Below are positions 16,648 to 25,905 of a stretch of DNA of 64,000 nt, piece by piece (within the stretch, counting starts at the first letter, position 1; each line of letters begins with the position of its first letter). A model generated the notes under the pieces. The model worked only from the letters and a program-made list of their open reading frames with translations, did no database searches and was not told the origin of the DNA. The position numbers and the translations under genes are program-made. The stretch is from the NCBI GenBank assembly GCA_016195085.1, contig JACQAG010000024.1, positions 1 through 64,000 on the forward strand, in the 5' to 3' direction. Origin of the DNA: Pseudomonadota bacterium. Its GTDB lineage: Bacteria > Pseudomonadota > Alphaproteobacteria > SHVZ01.

Positions 16648-17444
16648 CCCGGACCAACGGCTCCCTGGCCCTGGCATTCCACGGGCTTTTCATCGCCTTC
16701 ATCCTGGCGCCGCTGGTGGTCGTGATCCTGGTCGCCTTCACGCCGGAATCCTATCTGTCGATCCCCACCACCAAATGGTCGCTGCGTTGGTTCGAGGCGA
16801 TCTGGTCGAGCGACTTTATCCCCGCTTTCTGGATCAGTGTCCAGGTTGCGACCGCGTCGGCGACCGTGGCGCTGCTCTTGAGCGTGCCCGCGGCCATCGC
16901 CACGGCGCGATTCCAGTTCGCCGGCCGCCAGGTGCTCTCCGCCTATTTCCTGTCGCCCTTGATGGTGCCGCATGTCGTCCTCGGCGTGGCGCTCCTCCGC
17001 TTCATGGCCGAGATGGGTCTGACCTCGAACATGGGCGCGCTGATCATGGGCCATGTGATCATCGTCCTGCCGTTTACCCTGCGCCTGGCCTTGGCGGCGC
17101 TCACGGGCATGAACCGGCATTGCGAATGGGCGGCCTGGTCGCTCGGCGCCTCGCAATGGACCGTGTTCCGGCGCGTGACCCTGCCGATGATCGTGCCCGG
17201 CCTCGCCGGCGGCTGGCTGCTCGCCTTCATCCAGAGCTTCGACGAGCTGACCATGACCGTTTTCGTCGCCTCGCCCGGCACGACCACCCTGCCGGTGCGC
17301 ATGTTCCAGTACATCACCGACAACATCGACCCGATGGTCGCCTCGATCTCAACCGCGCTGATCGTGCTGGCGCTGGTCTTGATGGCGGTCATGGAGCGGG
17401 TCTACGGCCTGGAGCGCCTGTTGGCCGGGAAGGGGGAGGGTTGA
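16644..17444 (+). CDS. ABC transporter permease (PotC-like)
   Basis: 266-residue permease with about six helices and EAA-loop EWAAWSLGASQWTVFRRVTL. Overlaps the previous gene by 4 bases and the next by 4 bases (TTGA). Forms the channel with the PotB-like subunit. Confidence 0.9.
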   Translation: MTRTNGSLALAFHGLFIAFILAPLVVVILVAFTPESYLSIPTTKWSLRWFEAIWSSDFIPAFWISVQVATASATVALLLSVPAAIATARFQFAGRQVLSAYFLSPLMVPHVVLGVALLRFMAEMGLTSNMGALIMGHVIIVLPFTLRLALAALTGMNRHCEWAAWSLGASQWTVFRRVTLPMIVPGLAGGWLLAFIQSFDELTMTVFVASPGTTTLPVRMFQYITDNIDPMVASISTALIVLALVLMAVMERVYGLERLLAGKGEG

Positions 17445-18577
17445 GCGATCCTGATTTCATCGTCCTCGGCGGCGGGTTGGTCGGCAGCGCGATCGCCTAT
17501 GGGCTGATCCGCCAGGGCAAGCGCGTGACGGTGCTGGACGAGGGCGACGTCGCGTTGCGCGCCTCGCGCGGTAATTTCGGCCTGGTCTGGGTGCAGACCA
17601 AGGGCCTGGGCATGCCGGCATACGCCGACTGGGCGCGGCTGTCGGTTGATGTCTGGCCGGAGTTCGCCAAGGAGCTGACCCAACGTTCGGGCATCGACAT
17701 GAACTACCGCAAGCCCGGCGGGTTCCAGGTCGCGCTCGGCGAGAAGGACATGGAAGCGCGCATCGAGGTGATCGACAAGCTGCGCGCGCAGCAGGGCGCC
17801 GAGGGCTACGACTGCGAGATCGTCGAGCGCAAGCGCCTGGACAACATGCTGCCGGGCCTTGGACCGGAGGTGGTCGGCGGCACCTACTGCCCGCATGACG
17901 GGCATGTCAGCCCGCTCAGGCTGCTGAAGGCGCTGCACAAGGTGATCGCGGACTCCTATCGGCCGAACAGCAAGGCGACCGCGATCCGCGGCAGCGCGGG
18001 CGGGTTCCAGGTCGATGCCGGCGGCGTCACCCATGCCGCGCCCAAGATCGTGCTCGCCGCGGGCCTCGGAAACCTGCCCCTGGGCGAGATGCTGGGGTTC
18101 AAGCTGCCGGTGCGGCCGCAGCGTGGCCAGATCCTGGTGACCGAGCGCCTGCCGGCCTTCCTCGACTATCCACTCTCCGGCGTGCGCCAGACCGAGGAGG
18201 GATCGGTGCTGCTCGGCAGCTCGCGCGAGGAAGTCGGCTACGACAACTCCACGACGCCCGACGCCATGCACACCATCGCCGGCAACGCCCTGCGCATCTT
18301 CCCGCGGCTGCAGCACGCGCGCGTGGTGCGCGCCTGGGGCGCGCTGCGCATCCTGGCGCCGGACGAGTTCCCGATCTACCAGACCCTTCCCGGCCATGAT
18401 GGGGCGATGGTCGCGACCTGCCACAGCGGCGTGTCGCTGGCCGGCGCGCATGCGCTTTGCTTCGCCAAGTACCTGGCGGACGGCGCCTTGCCCGAGCATT
18501 TCACCGCGTTCCACAGCAGGAGATTCGATGTTCCGAAGGCTTCATACGAGCTCGTCGACCCTGACCATCACGCTTGA
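17441..18577 (+). CDS. FAD-dependent D-amino-acid-oxidase-fold dehydrogenase
   Basis: 378 residues, TTG start at 17441 with a GGGGGAGGG ribosome-binding site overlapping the end of the permease gene. N-terminal dinucleotide-binding motif IVLGGGLVGSAIAYGL (GxGxxG) places it in the DAO/GMC-like FAD family. RPQRGQILVTE and the C-terminal GHDGAMVATCHSGVSLAG are typical of the SoxB/HcnC/opine oxidase subunits. Such flavoproteins oxidise secondary amines, opines or D-imino acids. It overlaps the small [2Fe-2S] gene by 50 bases, so the two products probably form a complex with the next subunit. Confidence 0.85.
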   Translation: MSDPDFIVLGGGLVGSAIAYGLIRQGKRVTVLDEGDVALRASRGNFGLVWVQTKGLGMPAYADWARLSVDVWPEFAKELTQRSGIDMNYRKPGGFQVALGEKDMEARIEVIDKLRAQQGAEGYDCEIVERKRLDNMLPGLGPEVVGGTYCPHDGHVSPLRLLKALHKVIADSYRPNSKATAIRGSAGGFQVDAGGVTHAAPKIVLAAGLGNLPLGEMLGFKLPVRPQRGQILVTERLPAFLDYPLSGVRQTEEGSVLLGSSREEVGYDNSTTPDAMHTIAGNALRIFPRLQHARVVRAWGALRILAPDEFPIYQTLPGHDGAMVATCHSGVSLAGAHALCFAKYLADGALPEHFTAFHSRRFDVPKASYELVDPDHHA

Positions 18578-18833
18578 CGGCGTGGCGCTCAAGGTCGCGC
18601 CGGGCGACTCGGTGGCCGCCGCGGTGCTGGCCTCGGGCAATCCTGCCTGCCGCCAGACGCCGGTGACCGGCAGCGATCGCGCGCCCTTCTGCATGATGGG
18701 CGCCTGCTTCGACTGCCTGGTGGAGATCGACGGCGTGCCGAACCGCCAGGCCTGCCTGGTCGAGGTGCGCGAGGGCATGCAGGTGCGCCGCCAGGCCCGA
18801 CCTACCCTTGTCGCGGACAGGTTGGCGTCATGA
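18528..18833 (+). CDS. [2Fe-2S] ferredoxin-like small subunit (HcnA/opine-oxidase type)
   Basis: 101 residues with CAGGAG 6 bases before ATG 18528. A plant-type ferredoxin fold with ligands C55, C60, C63 and C76 (C-x4-C-x2-C-x12-C: FCMMGACFDC and ACLVEV). Homologous small subunits pass electrons within HcnABC and octopine/nopaline/hydroxyproline dehydrogenases. The start lies inside the preceding FAD gene in another frame and the stop overlaps the next start by 4 bases, consistent with a tightly coupled complex. Confidence 0.88.
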   Translation: MFRRLHTSSSTLTITLDGVALKVAPGDSVAAAVLASGNPACRQTPVTGSDRAPFCMMGACFDCLVEIDGVPNRQACLVEVREGMQVRRQARPTLVADRLAS

Positions 18834-20212
18834 GCGGCGAGATCATCGACCTCGCGGTCATCGGCGCCGGTCCGGCCGGCATGGCGGCGGCGACTGTCGC
18901 GGCCGACCTCGGCCTCGACGTCACCGTGTTCGACGAGAACCCGGCGCCCGGCGGGCAGATCTATCGCGGGATCGAGGCGGTGGCGACCAAGCGCGCGTCC
19001 GACCTGGCGATGCTCGGGCCGGCCTACGAGGCGGGCAAGACGATCGTCAGCGCGTTTCGCGCCAGCAAGGCGAAACACCAGCCCAACACCAGCGTGTGGC
19101 TGGTGCAGAAGGATCGCCAACTGGGCATTGCATCGGGCGGGCGCGCCAGCATGGTCCAGGCGCGGCGCATCTTGATTGCGAGCGGCGCGCAGGAGCGCCC
19201 GGTGCCGATCCCCGGCTGGACTCTGCCGGGCGTGATGCTTGCCGGCGCGACGCAAGGCCTGCTCAAGTCGGCCGGGATGGTGCCGTCGGGCCCGGTCGTG
19301 CTGGCGGGGAACGGGCCGCTGCTCTACCAGCTCGGCGCCCAGCTCGCGGCGGCCGGCGCCAAGGTGACGGCGCTGCTGGAGACCGAGGCGCGCTATGGCG
19401 CAGCACTGCAGCATCTGCCGGGCGCCATCGCGTCGGGCGGCTATCTCGCCAAGGGTCTGGGGCTCATCTCCGCGATCAGGAAAGCCGGCGTGCCGATCCG
19501 GCGCAACGTCACCGGGCTAAAGGCGATCGGCAAGGATCACGTGGAAGCGGTTGAGTTCGCGGCGAACGGCCGTGCGTGGCGCCTGGACTGCGAGGTGCTG
19601 TGCCTGCACCAGGGCGTCGTGTCGAACGCACAGCTCACCCTGGCCATCCCGGCCAAGCACGAATGGAACGAGGCGCAGCGCTGCTGGCGTCCGGTCACCG
19701 ACGCCTGGGGCAATACCGACCTCGAGGGCATCGCCGTCGCCGGGGATTGCGGTGGGATTGGCGGCGCGGAGGCCGCCGCTCATGCCGGCAGGATCGCCGC
19801 CTGCGAGGCCGCACGCGCCCTGGGCAAGATCGACGCCCCGCAGCGCGATACACGCGCCAGCGGCGATCGCAGCGCCTGGGAGCGGCATCTGCGCATCCGT
19901 CCCTTCCTCGACGCGCTCTATCCGCCCTCGCGCGCGATCGCCGTGCCGGCGGACGACGTTACGTTATGTCGTTGCGAGGAGGTAACCGCCGGCGAAGTGC
20001 GCGCGGCGGTGCGCCAGGGTGGCACCGGGCCGAACCAGGTGAAGTCCTTCACGCGCACCGGCATGGGTCCGTGTCAGGGCAGGATGTGCGCGCTGACCGT
20101 GTCCGAGGTGATCGCCGACCAGCTCGGCAAGTCGATGGCCGAGGTCGGCACCTATCGCGTGCGCTTCCCGATCAAGCCGCTGACGGTCGGCGAACTGGCG
20201 AGTCTGGAATGA
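18830..20212 (+). CDS. FAD/NAD(P)-type oxidoreductase, HcnB/opine-oxidase alpha-like subunit
   Basis: 460 residues. Two Rossmann motifs: AVIGAGPAGMAAATVAADLG at the N-terminus and VLAGNGPLLYQLGAQLAAAG near 160. PGGQIYR and the GDCGGIGGAEAA flavin-contact loop also fit. The C-terminal region has a BFD-like cysteine cluster (CRCEEV and GPCQGRMC), expected to hold a second [2Fe-2S] centre. This is the electron-relay subunit of amine or opine dehydrogenases. Overlaps both neighbours by 4 bases. Confidence 0.88.
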   Translation: MSGEIIDLAVIGAGPAGMAAATVAADLGLDVTVFDENPAPGGQIYRGIEAVATKRASDLAMLGPAYEAGKTIVSAFRASKAKHQPNTSVWLVQKDRQLGIASGGRASMVQARRILIASGAQERPVPIPGWTLPGVMLAGATQGLLKSAGMVPSGPVVLAGNGPLLYQLGAQLAAAGAKVTALLETEARYGAALQHLPGAIASGGYLAKGLGLISAIRKAGVPIRRNVTGLKAIGKDHVEAVEFAANGRAWRLDCEVLCLHQGVVSNAQLTLAIPAKHEWNEAQRCWRPVTDAWGNTDLEGIAVAGDCGGIGGAEAAAHAGRIAACEAARALGKIDAPQRDTRASGDRSAWERHLRIRPFLDALYPPSRAIAVPADDVTLCRCEEVTAGEVRAAVRQGGTGPNQVKSFTRTGMGPCQGRMCALTVSEVIADQLGKSMAEVGTYRVRFPIKPLTVGELASLE

Positions 20213-21375
20213 CAGGCGGGGCGATGAGCACGGCTGGTACGGTTCACGACTTCGACGTCGTCATCATCGGCGGGGGCTTGCACGGCTGTTCCGCCGCCTA
20301 CCACCTCGCGCAAGCCAAGCTGAAGCCGGTCGTGCTTGAAAAGCACGTGGTCGCGCGCCATGCGTCGAGCGCCAGCGCCGGCGGTGTCCGGCGGCTGGGG
20401 CGCGACCCGGCGGAGATCCCGCTCGCCGTGGCCTCGATCGAGATGTGGCATTCTATGCGCGACATGCTGGGCGACGACGGCGAATTCCGTGCGACCGGCC
20501 AGGTGCGCGTGGCGGAGAACGCGGCCGAGCTCCAGAAATGCGAGGAGCGCGCCGCCAGGGTCCGGGCGCTTGGCTACGACCACGAGGTGGTAATCGACCG
20601 CAAGGAGCTGCGCCGCCTGGTGCCGCAGGTGGCCGAGCACTGCGTCGGTGGCCTGCATACCGCACGCGACGGTTACGCGTTCCCGTTCAAGGCGACGACG
20701 GCGTTCCGCCTCAAGGCCGAGGAGCTGGGCGCCGTGGTCAAGGAGGGGACCAAGGTCGAGGCGATCGAGCGTTCAGGGGAGCGTTGGGTGGTCAGGACCA
20801 ACCACGGGCAGTTTCGCGCGCCGGTGCTGGTCAACGCCGCCGGGGCCTGGGGCGCCGAGATTGCGCGGATGGTCGGCGACGATCCAGTCGAAGAGCCGGT
20901 GGCGCTGATGATGATGGTCTCGGGCCGCATGCCGCATTTCCTCGACCCCACGGTGGGCTGCATGGGCCGCAAGCTGTCGTTCAAGCAGATGCGCGCCGGC
21001 ACGGTGGTGATCGGCGGCGGGCATGTCGGCACGGTCGACCGCGAGACCGAGCTGACCGAGCTCGATTTCCGCAAGCTGGCGCTGAGCGCGCGGACCGTTT
21101 CAGCCGTGTTCCCGATCATGAAGGACGCGACCCTGGTACGCTGCTGGGCGGGGGTCGAGGGCTTCACGCCCGACGACATACCCTATATTGGTCCGTCCAA
21201 GGCGGCGCCGAACGTGTTCCATTCCTTCGGCTTCTGCGGCCACGGCTTCCAGCTCGGCCCCGTGGTCGGCAGCATTACCGCCCAGCTCGTGACGCAGGGC
21301 AAGACCAACCTGCCGATCGAGCCCTTCCGCATCGACCGCTTCGCCGGCAAGGACGCCCGCGTTCCCGCGCACTGA
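20209..21375 (+). CDS. FAD-dependent oxidoreductase of the DAO family
   Basis: 388 residues from ATG 20209 (overlapping the upstream stop); ATG 20224 is an alternative. It has VVIIGGGLHGCSAAYHLA (FAD motif), SSASAGGVRRLGRD, and a C-terminal GVEGFTPDDIPYIGPS plus GFCGHGFQLGPVVG segment characteristic of sarcosine/glycine-oxidase-like enzymes. With the preceding three genes this gives two DAO-type catalytic subunits, one ferredoxin and one relay subunit. It may be a second catalytic subunit with different specificity or an enzyme for the next step. Last gene of the operon. Confidence 0.87.
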   Translation: MTGGAMSTAGTVHDFDVVIIGGGLHGCSAAYHLAQAKLKPVVLEKHVVARHASSASAGGVRRLGRDPAEIPLAVASIEMWHSMRDMLGDDGEFRATGQVRVAENAAELQKCEERAARVRALGYDHEVVIDRKELRRLVPQVAEHCVGGLHTARDGYAFPFKATTAFRLKAEELGAVVKEGTKVEAIERSGERWVVRTNHGQFRAPVLVNAAGAWGAEIARMVGDDPVEEPVALMMMVSGRMPHFLDPTVGCMGRKLSFKQMRAGTVVIGGGHVGTVDRETELTELDFRKLALSARTVSAVFPIMKDATLVRCWAGVEGFTPDDIPYIGPSKAAPNVFHSFGFCGHGFQLGPVVGSITAQLVTQGKTNLPIEPFRIDRFAGKDARVPAH

Positions 21376-21547
21376 CGGGCGGCGGGGCAATGCCAATTCG
21401 ATCTTGAAGCTCTGCGCCCCTTCCACAGGACCGAGCACTCAATGTCCGGAACGTTCCGGAAGTGCTTCCTTCCGCGAGTGGCGGCCGCTTGCGAGACTAC
21501 AACGGACTCACGCAAGCCATCCCCGGACGTGTCTATGAGCTCCCGTC

Positions 21548-21916
21548 CTAGACCGGCGCGTCCTCGACCATGACCACGCGGAAGGTCCGCTCCACGCCGT
21601 CATGCTCGGTGATGCTGACATATTCGCCTTCGCGGAAGACATGGCCGCCGAAGCGAAAGATCGGCTCATCGTCCGCCTCGCCCGGCTCATAGGAGAAGGC
21701 CCAGCCGTGCTTTGAGTGGTGCACGAGCTCACCCACCTCGTCATCCTCGCCGCGCCAGAAGCGGTGCACGGTGCACAGCTTCGCCAGCTTGCGCCAGGCC
21801 GCGAGATCGAAGGTGCCGTCCGGCTTCAAGGGCGCCTTAAACTCGTAGCCGTGATGGGCGCTGCCTTCGGGAAACTCTGGGCTGCGCGCCAGCTCGAGGC
21901 GGATTTTCTTCAACAT
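21548..21916 (-). CDS. Conserved hypothetical protein
   Basis: 122 residues, no signal peptide or membrane segment. Contains RLELARSPEFPEGSAHHGYE, a motif seen in small conserved alphaproteobacterial proteins of unknown function, and a C-terminal beta-rich part (FRFGGHVFREGEYVSI). Its start codon overlaps the stop region of the universal stress gene upstream, so they form one operon and probably act together under stress. Confidence 0.7.
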   Translation of the reverse strand: MLKKIRLELARSPEFPEGSAHHGYEFKAPLKPDGTFDLAAWRKLAKLCTVHRFWRGEDDEVGELVHHSKHGWAFSYEPGEADDEPIFRFGGHVFREGEYVSITEHDGVERTFRVVMVEDAPV

Positions 21917-22776
21917 CAGTGCACCATGAGGACGGGCAGCTTCGCCGCTTTGAGCACGCGCCTGGTGACGCCGCCCAGCACCAGCTCTCTCAGCCGGCTG
22001 TGGCTGTAGGCACCCATGACCAGGAGATCGGCGCCGGCTTTGCCGGCAGCCGCGAGAACATTGGCGCCGATGTCGCCCGCGGCCGAAAACTTGCGAACCT
22101 CAGCCGTCAGGCCGTGCCAGGCCAGGCTCCGCGCCAGGTCTTCGGCGTCCTCGCCCATGTTGCCCTTCTCCGGCGCGGTCAGCACCACGATCTTGCTCGC
22201 TTCCGCCAGCAGCGGCAGGGATTGGGCGACCGCACGCGCCGCCTCGGCGCTGCCGTTCCAGGCGATTGCCACGGTCTTGCCGATCGCCTTCGGCGCCTTC
22301 GAGGCCGCCAGCAGCACCGGCCGGCCGCTCCGGGTCAGCGCGGTTTCAATGGCGAGCGACCGGCGCTCGTCGTCCTCGCTCGACCCACGCGCCAAGATGA
22401 CGATATCGGCGAGCCGGCCGCGGCGCGCGATCGTCTCGACCGCGCCTTGCATCTGCGTCCAGGTGGCCGTCGCCGCCTTCGACGTGCCTGGCTGGCCGGT
22501 GTGGGTGAGCTTGCTCGCCTTCATCCACGCCTCGAAGGTGGCGCGGGCCTGCTTCGCCCTCGTTTTGATGTCGGCCTCAGCCGCCTCGATGATCGACTCC
22601 GCCGCCGAGGCCGACAACGGATCGCCGACCATAAGCAAGTCGCTCGCGGGGTCGCGCTCGACGTGCAGCACCGAGACATGCGCGGCGAACCGGCGGGCAA
22701 GCGGCAACGCCGCATCCAGCGCCGGGCGATCCGACTTGTCGCCGAACACCGGAACGAGCAGAACCTTGACGCCCAT
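21916..22776 (-). CDS. Universal stress protein with two UspA domains
   Basis: 286 residues, two UspA-like alpha/beta domains in tandem (about 1-150 and 155-286). The second ends with GADLLVMGAYSHSRLRELVL and GGVTRR, the usual ATP-binding tail (G-x2-G-x9-G-S/T type, here with T). Such proteins are cytosolic and support survival under starvation or oxidative stress. It precedes and overlaps the 122-residue hypothetical gene. Confidence 0.88.
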   Translation of the reverse strand: MGVKVLLVPVFGDKSDRPALDAALPLARRFAAHVSVLHVERDPASDLLMVGDPLSASAAESIIEAAEADIKTRAKQARATFEAWMKASKLTHTGQPGTSKAATATWTQMQGAVETIARRGRLADIVILARGSSEDDERRSLAIETALTRSGRPVLLAASKAPKAIGKTVAIAWNGSAEAARAVAQSLPLLAEASKIVVLTAPEKGNMGEDAEDLARSLAWHGLTAEVRKFSAAGDIGANVLAAAGKAGADLLVMGAYSHSRLRELVLGGVTRRVLKAAKLPVLMVH

Positions 22777-22896
22777 GGCAATCCCTCCTCGGCAAACCGC
22801 TGCCAGCTCCCGGGAAGGACTCCTACCGGATGAATCCTCGCTCGGCCTTGAGATGGATCAATGTCCGACTTGCCCCGCCGGTGGCTGCCCTCACTC

Positions 22897-23493
22897 TCAT
22901 GAGATCAGCGCATTCAAGCGCTGGGCGATGAGCTCCGGCGGGCTTTCATGGGTGAAATTCGTGACGAAGCGCCCCTGGGGATCCATGACGTAGATGACCG
23001 AGCTGTGGTCCATGTCGTACTCGCCGGGTGAGGCGCCGGCGTGCTTGGCGTAGTAGACGCGATAGGCGCGGGCGGCGCGCTGGATCTGGTCCGGCGTGCC
23101 GGTCAGCCCCACGACCGCATCGCCGAACGCCGCCACATAGTCCTTGAGCACCGCCGGCGTGTCTCGCTCGGGATCGACGGTGACGAACAGCGCCTGCACC
23201 TTCGGGCGCTTGCCCCCGAGGCGGTCGATGGCTTCCGCCATGTCGTTGAGCGCCGTCGGACAGGCATCGGGACAGTGGGTGTAGCCGAAATAGATGAGGA
23301 GCCACTTGCCGCGGTAGCTCGCCTCGCTGACCGGGCGTCCGTCCTGGTCGGTGAGCTGAAAGGGTCCGCCGATGGTGGCAACGGCAGTCGAGCCGCCGAT
23401 CACCCGATCGACGACGACGAGAGCGATGCCGGCAAGCACGAGCGCGCCGATGAGGGCGGCAATCAAGGGCCATCGCTGCGTTGCTCGTATCAT
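22897..23493 (-). CDS. SCO1/SenC-family copper chaperone
   Basis: 198 residues, anchored by one N-terminal helix (about 9-30) with a periplasmic thioredoxin fold. The copper ligands are C74 and C78 (THCPDACPT) and H163 (MDHSSVIYV). SCO proteins deliver copper to, or reduce, the CuA centre of cytochrome c oxidase. ATG 23493 overlaps the stop of the PCuAC gene, so the two are translationally coupled. Confidence 0.92.
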   Translation of the reverse strand: MIRATQRWPLIAALIGALVLAGIALVVVDRVIGGSTAVATIGGPFQLTDQDGRPVSEASYRGKWLLIYFGYTHCPDACPTALNDMAEAIDRLGGKRPKVQALFVTVDPERDTPAVLKDYVAAFGDAVVGLTGTPDQIQRAARAYRVYYAKHAGASPGEYDMDHSSVIYVMDPQGRFVTNFTHESPPELIAQRLNALIS

Positions 23494-23960
23494 GACCCGG
23501 ATCCTTGCTTGGGTTGCGGCGCCATCGCCCGGGCGTTCTCGACCTTGACCAGCACCTCGCGCGTTCCGGCATGTTCGAAAGTGAGCGTCATCGGGAAGCT
23601 GTCCCCCTCCTTGAGCGGCTGCTTCAGCCCGGTCAGCATCAGGTGATAGGAGCCGTTCGGCTTAAGCACGATCGGCTCGCCGGGCTTGAGCTGGATCGCA
23701 TCGACGGGGCGCATCTGCATGGTGCCGTCGCCCAGCATCGTATGGGCGTGGAGCTGCGCTTGCGCCACCGGTGTGGCGACCGCGACCAGCCGATCGGCGA
23801 GCGGACTGACGATGGTCATATAGGCGACGCTCAGCTGCGAGCGCCCGATCGTGGCCCGCGCCCACGCAGCTTCGATCCTGGGCCCGGCCTCGTCCGCCTG
23901 CACCGGCAAAGCGCCGAGTAGGGCTGCGAACGCCAGGGCGAAGATGGTCTTCGTCGGCAT
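23490..23960 (-). CDS. PCuAC copper chaperone (DUF461)
   Basis: 156 residues with a signal peptide (about 1-22). The periplasmic domain has the expected copper-binding pattern: histidine and methionine residues at LHAHTML, TMQMR and YHLML. PCuAC proteins load copper onto oxidase subunits together with SCO1, whose gene follows directly. Confidence 0.9.
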   Translation of the reverse strand: MPTKTIFALAFAALLGALPVQADEAGPRIEAAWARATIGRSQLSVAYMTIVSPLADRLVAVATPVAQAQLHAHTMLGDGTMQMRPVDAIQLKPGEPIVLKPNGSYHLMLTGLKQPLKEGDSFPMTLTFEHAGTREVLVKVENARAMAPQPKQGSGS

Positions 23961-23975
23961 CGATCGACTCCTCGG

Positions 23976-25871
23976 CTAGTGAATGTGGGGGCCGATCGCC
24001 CCACTTGCGACCGGCATGCGACGGAGAGCAGCGATGCGCTCCAGGAGGACGGCAGTGCCGGTCGAGCTCGGGTCGTCGGCAGGCAGCCAGACCTGTCGCA
24101 GCCAGCGCGCCCGATCGATCAGGAATTCGCCCCCCGGCATCGACTCCAAGGCGATCCCGGCGATCTCGGCATAGGCCGGTGCGGCCTCGGGCGAGTCGGC
24201 GACGCAGAGGCTGGGCGGTACCGCGAGCCCGGCATGGCCGACCACGACCGTGACGGCGCCGGCCTCGCTGAGCCTGCCGGCAAGCGCCGCCAAATTCGTG
24301 AGCCGCACCGGCGTGGCGGGGTCGGCGAAGACTAGATGGACGGGCTGCCCGACCATGTCGCTCAGCATGGCGGGCCCGCCGCCGGGGCAACTGACCGGGA
24401 TGTCGGGGGCAGGCACGGGGCGGAGGAAGGTTGCATCCCACAGGCGCGTGCTGGCGGCGTTGGCATGCAGGAAGTCGATGAGTTGCCAGCGGTCCGCAAC
24501 CTCGATCACCCCTTCGAAGGCCGGCATCGCCTCGTTCATGCCGTTCGAGATCCACCAATAGAGATCGCCATCGGCATGATCGAAGAAATGCTCGGCGGTG
24601 AGATCCGCCGGCCTCGCCCGAAGGCCCGCGGCTGCCGGACCGTTGCCTCGGCCCAGGTGCCCGTGGCAGATGACGCAGTGCTCGGCAAACAGCGCCCTGC
24701 CGCGCATGACCGAGCTCGCGGTGAAGCCGGTGGGCGAGGTCCAGAAGGTCGTCGGCAGGGCTTCGACGGCAAAGAGCCTGAGGCCTGGGGAGAAGAAGAG
24801 GACGAACGCCGCGCCCAGAGGCATGGCGACCCAGCGCAGGCGCCGATAGGGACCGGCCAGCAACATCACAATGAGGCCGACGGCGATCCCGTAGCAGGCG
24901 ACGAAGGCTTCGAGGTAGAGCTCGGGGATCTGCAAGGCCGCACGGCTCGGTTGCAGCGGAAACGGCCACCAGGGTTGCTGATGGGCGCCGGGCGCCGAGG
25001 TGGCGAGCAGACCCGCGGCACCGAGGATTGAGAGGCCGACACCGATCTCGGCGCCGATCGACAGGCGAAGCCGGCTTCGAGCGGCAGGCGAGGCCTGGTC
25101 TCCCGACACGGCAGGCGCCAGGCGCCAGCGGTTGAGTGCGGCCAGCGCCAGCATGAACGCGAACAGCAGCAGCTTGACGAGGCAAAGAGCGCCGTAGAGC
25201 GTGCCGACCAAGGCCGGGATGGAGCCGACGAGAAACCAGGATTGAACCAGCGCCGTTACGGCAATGGTCGCAACCGAGGCGATGCCGACCGGCGAGAAGC
25301 GGCGCGCCGCCTCGGCTGCCGCCGGCAACGGCAATGCGAGCGACCAGAGCAGCGGCACGAGACCCCCGAGCCATGCACCCGCGGCCAGGAGATGCAATCC
25401 GTTGGCGAGCCCCGCGAGCCAGCCCGTGCCGGCGCCGATCGCCGCGCCATGTCCGATGGCGGCATGGAGCGCCAGGCCGAGTCCCGCCAGCGCCGCCGCC
25501 GCGGCATGCCACGGCGCCGGGCGCCGGCGGATGGACCCCAAAGCAAGGAGGATGGCGACGATGAGGCCTGCACGGAGGAGGAGGACGGTGCCGAAGCGCG
25601 ACACCGACAAGACCTGAACGAGCGATCGGGCGAAGTCGTCTGCGCCCGCCATCGCGCGGGTTTGCAGCGGCAGCCACAGGCACGCCGTCGCCAGTGCCAC
25701 GAGCGCGCTCATGACGGCGAGCCGATGCAGCCGTGCATCCACAGGCGCCGCCGCCGCGCCGGAAGCGGCGAACACCGGGGGCGCGATCGAGGCTCGGAAC
25801 AGCAAGACTCCGAACAGCGACAAGGCGGCGCTCAGATGCGCGGCTCTTAGAATGCCCAGCATCGCATCCAT
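23976..25871 (-). CDS. CopD-like membrane protein fused to a cytochrome c domain and a thioredoxin-like tail
   Basis: 631 residues, longer than ordinary CopD. Residues 1-295: CopD-type region with about eight membrane helices, including the HLLAAGAWLGGLVPL segment. Residues 315-365: further helices. Residues 388-475: mono-haem cytochrome c with C399-V-I-C402-H403 and methionines at 445 and 449 as possible axial ligands. Residues 488-631: a part resembling a thioredoxin fold but without CxxC. The product would sit in the inner membrane with the haem outside. A role in copper import or delivery linked to electron transfer fits the neighbouring CopC, PCuAC and SCO1 genes. The fusion itself and the redox partner are inferred. 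Confidence 0.82.
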   Translation of the reverse strand: MDAMLGILRAAHLSAALSLFGVLLFRASIAPPVFAASGAAAAPVDARLHRLAVMSALVALATACLWLPLQTRAMAGADDFARSLVQVLSVSRFGTVLLLRAGLIVAILLALGSIRRRPAPWHAAAAALAGLGLALHAAIGHGAAIGAGTGWLAGLANGLHLLAAGAWLGGLVPLLWSLALPLPAAAEAARRFSPVGIASVATIAVTALVQSWFLVGSIPALVGTLYGALCLVKLLLFAFMLALAALNRWRLAPAVSGDQASPAARSRLRLSIGAEIGVGLSILGAAGLLATSAPGAHQQPWWPFPLQPSRAALQIPELYLEAFVACYGIAVGLIVMLLAGPYRRLRWVAMPLGAAFVLFFSPGLRLFAVEALPTTFWTSPTGFTASSVMRGRALFAEHCVICHGHLGRGNGPAAAGLRARPADLTAEHFFDHADGDLYWWISNGMNEAMPAFEGVIEVADRWQLIDFLHANAASTRLWDATFLRPVPAPDIPVSCPGGGPAMLSDMVGQPVHLVFADPATPVRLTNLAALAGRLSEAGAVTVVVGHAGLAVPPSLCVADSPEAAPAYAEIAGIALESMPGGEFLIDRARWLRQVWLPADDPSSTGTAVLLERIAALRRMPVASGAIGPHIH

Positions 25872-25905
25872 GGGCGCGCCCTCGCTCGGGACCTGCGAAT
25901 TCAGC

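Noticed and set aside
24336-25031. A 231-codon plus-strand frame inside the CopD fusion
   Set aside because: Antisense shadow of a gene with membrane helices and a haem motif.
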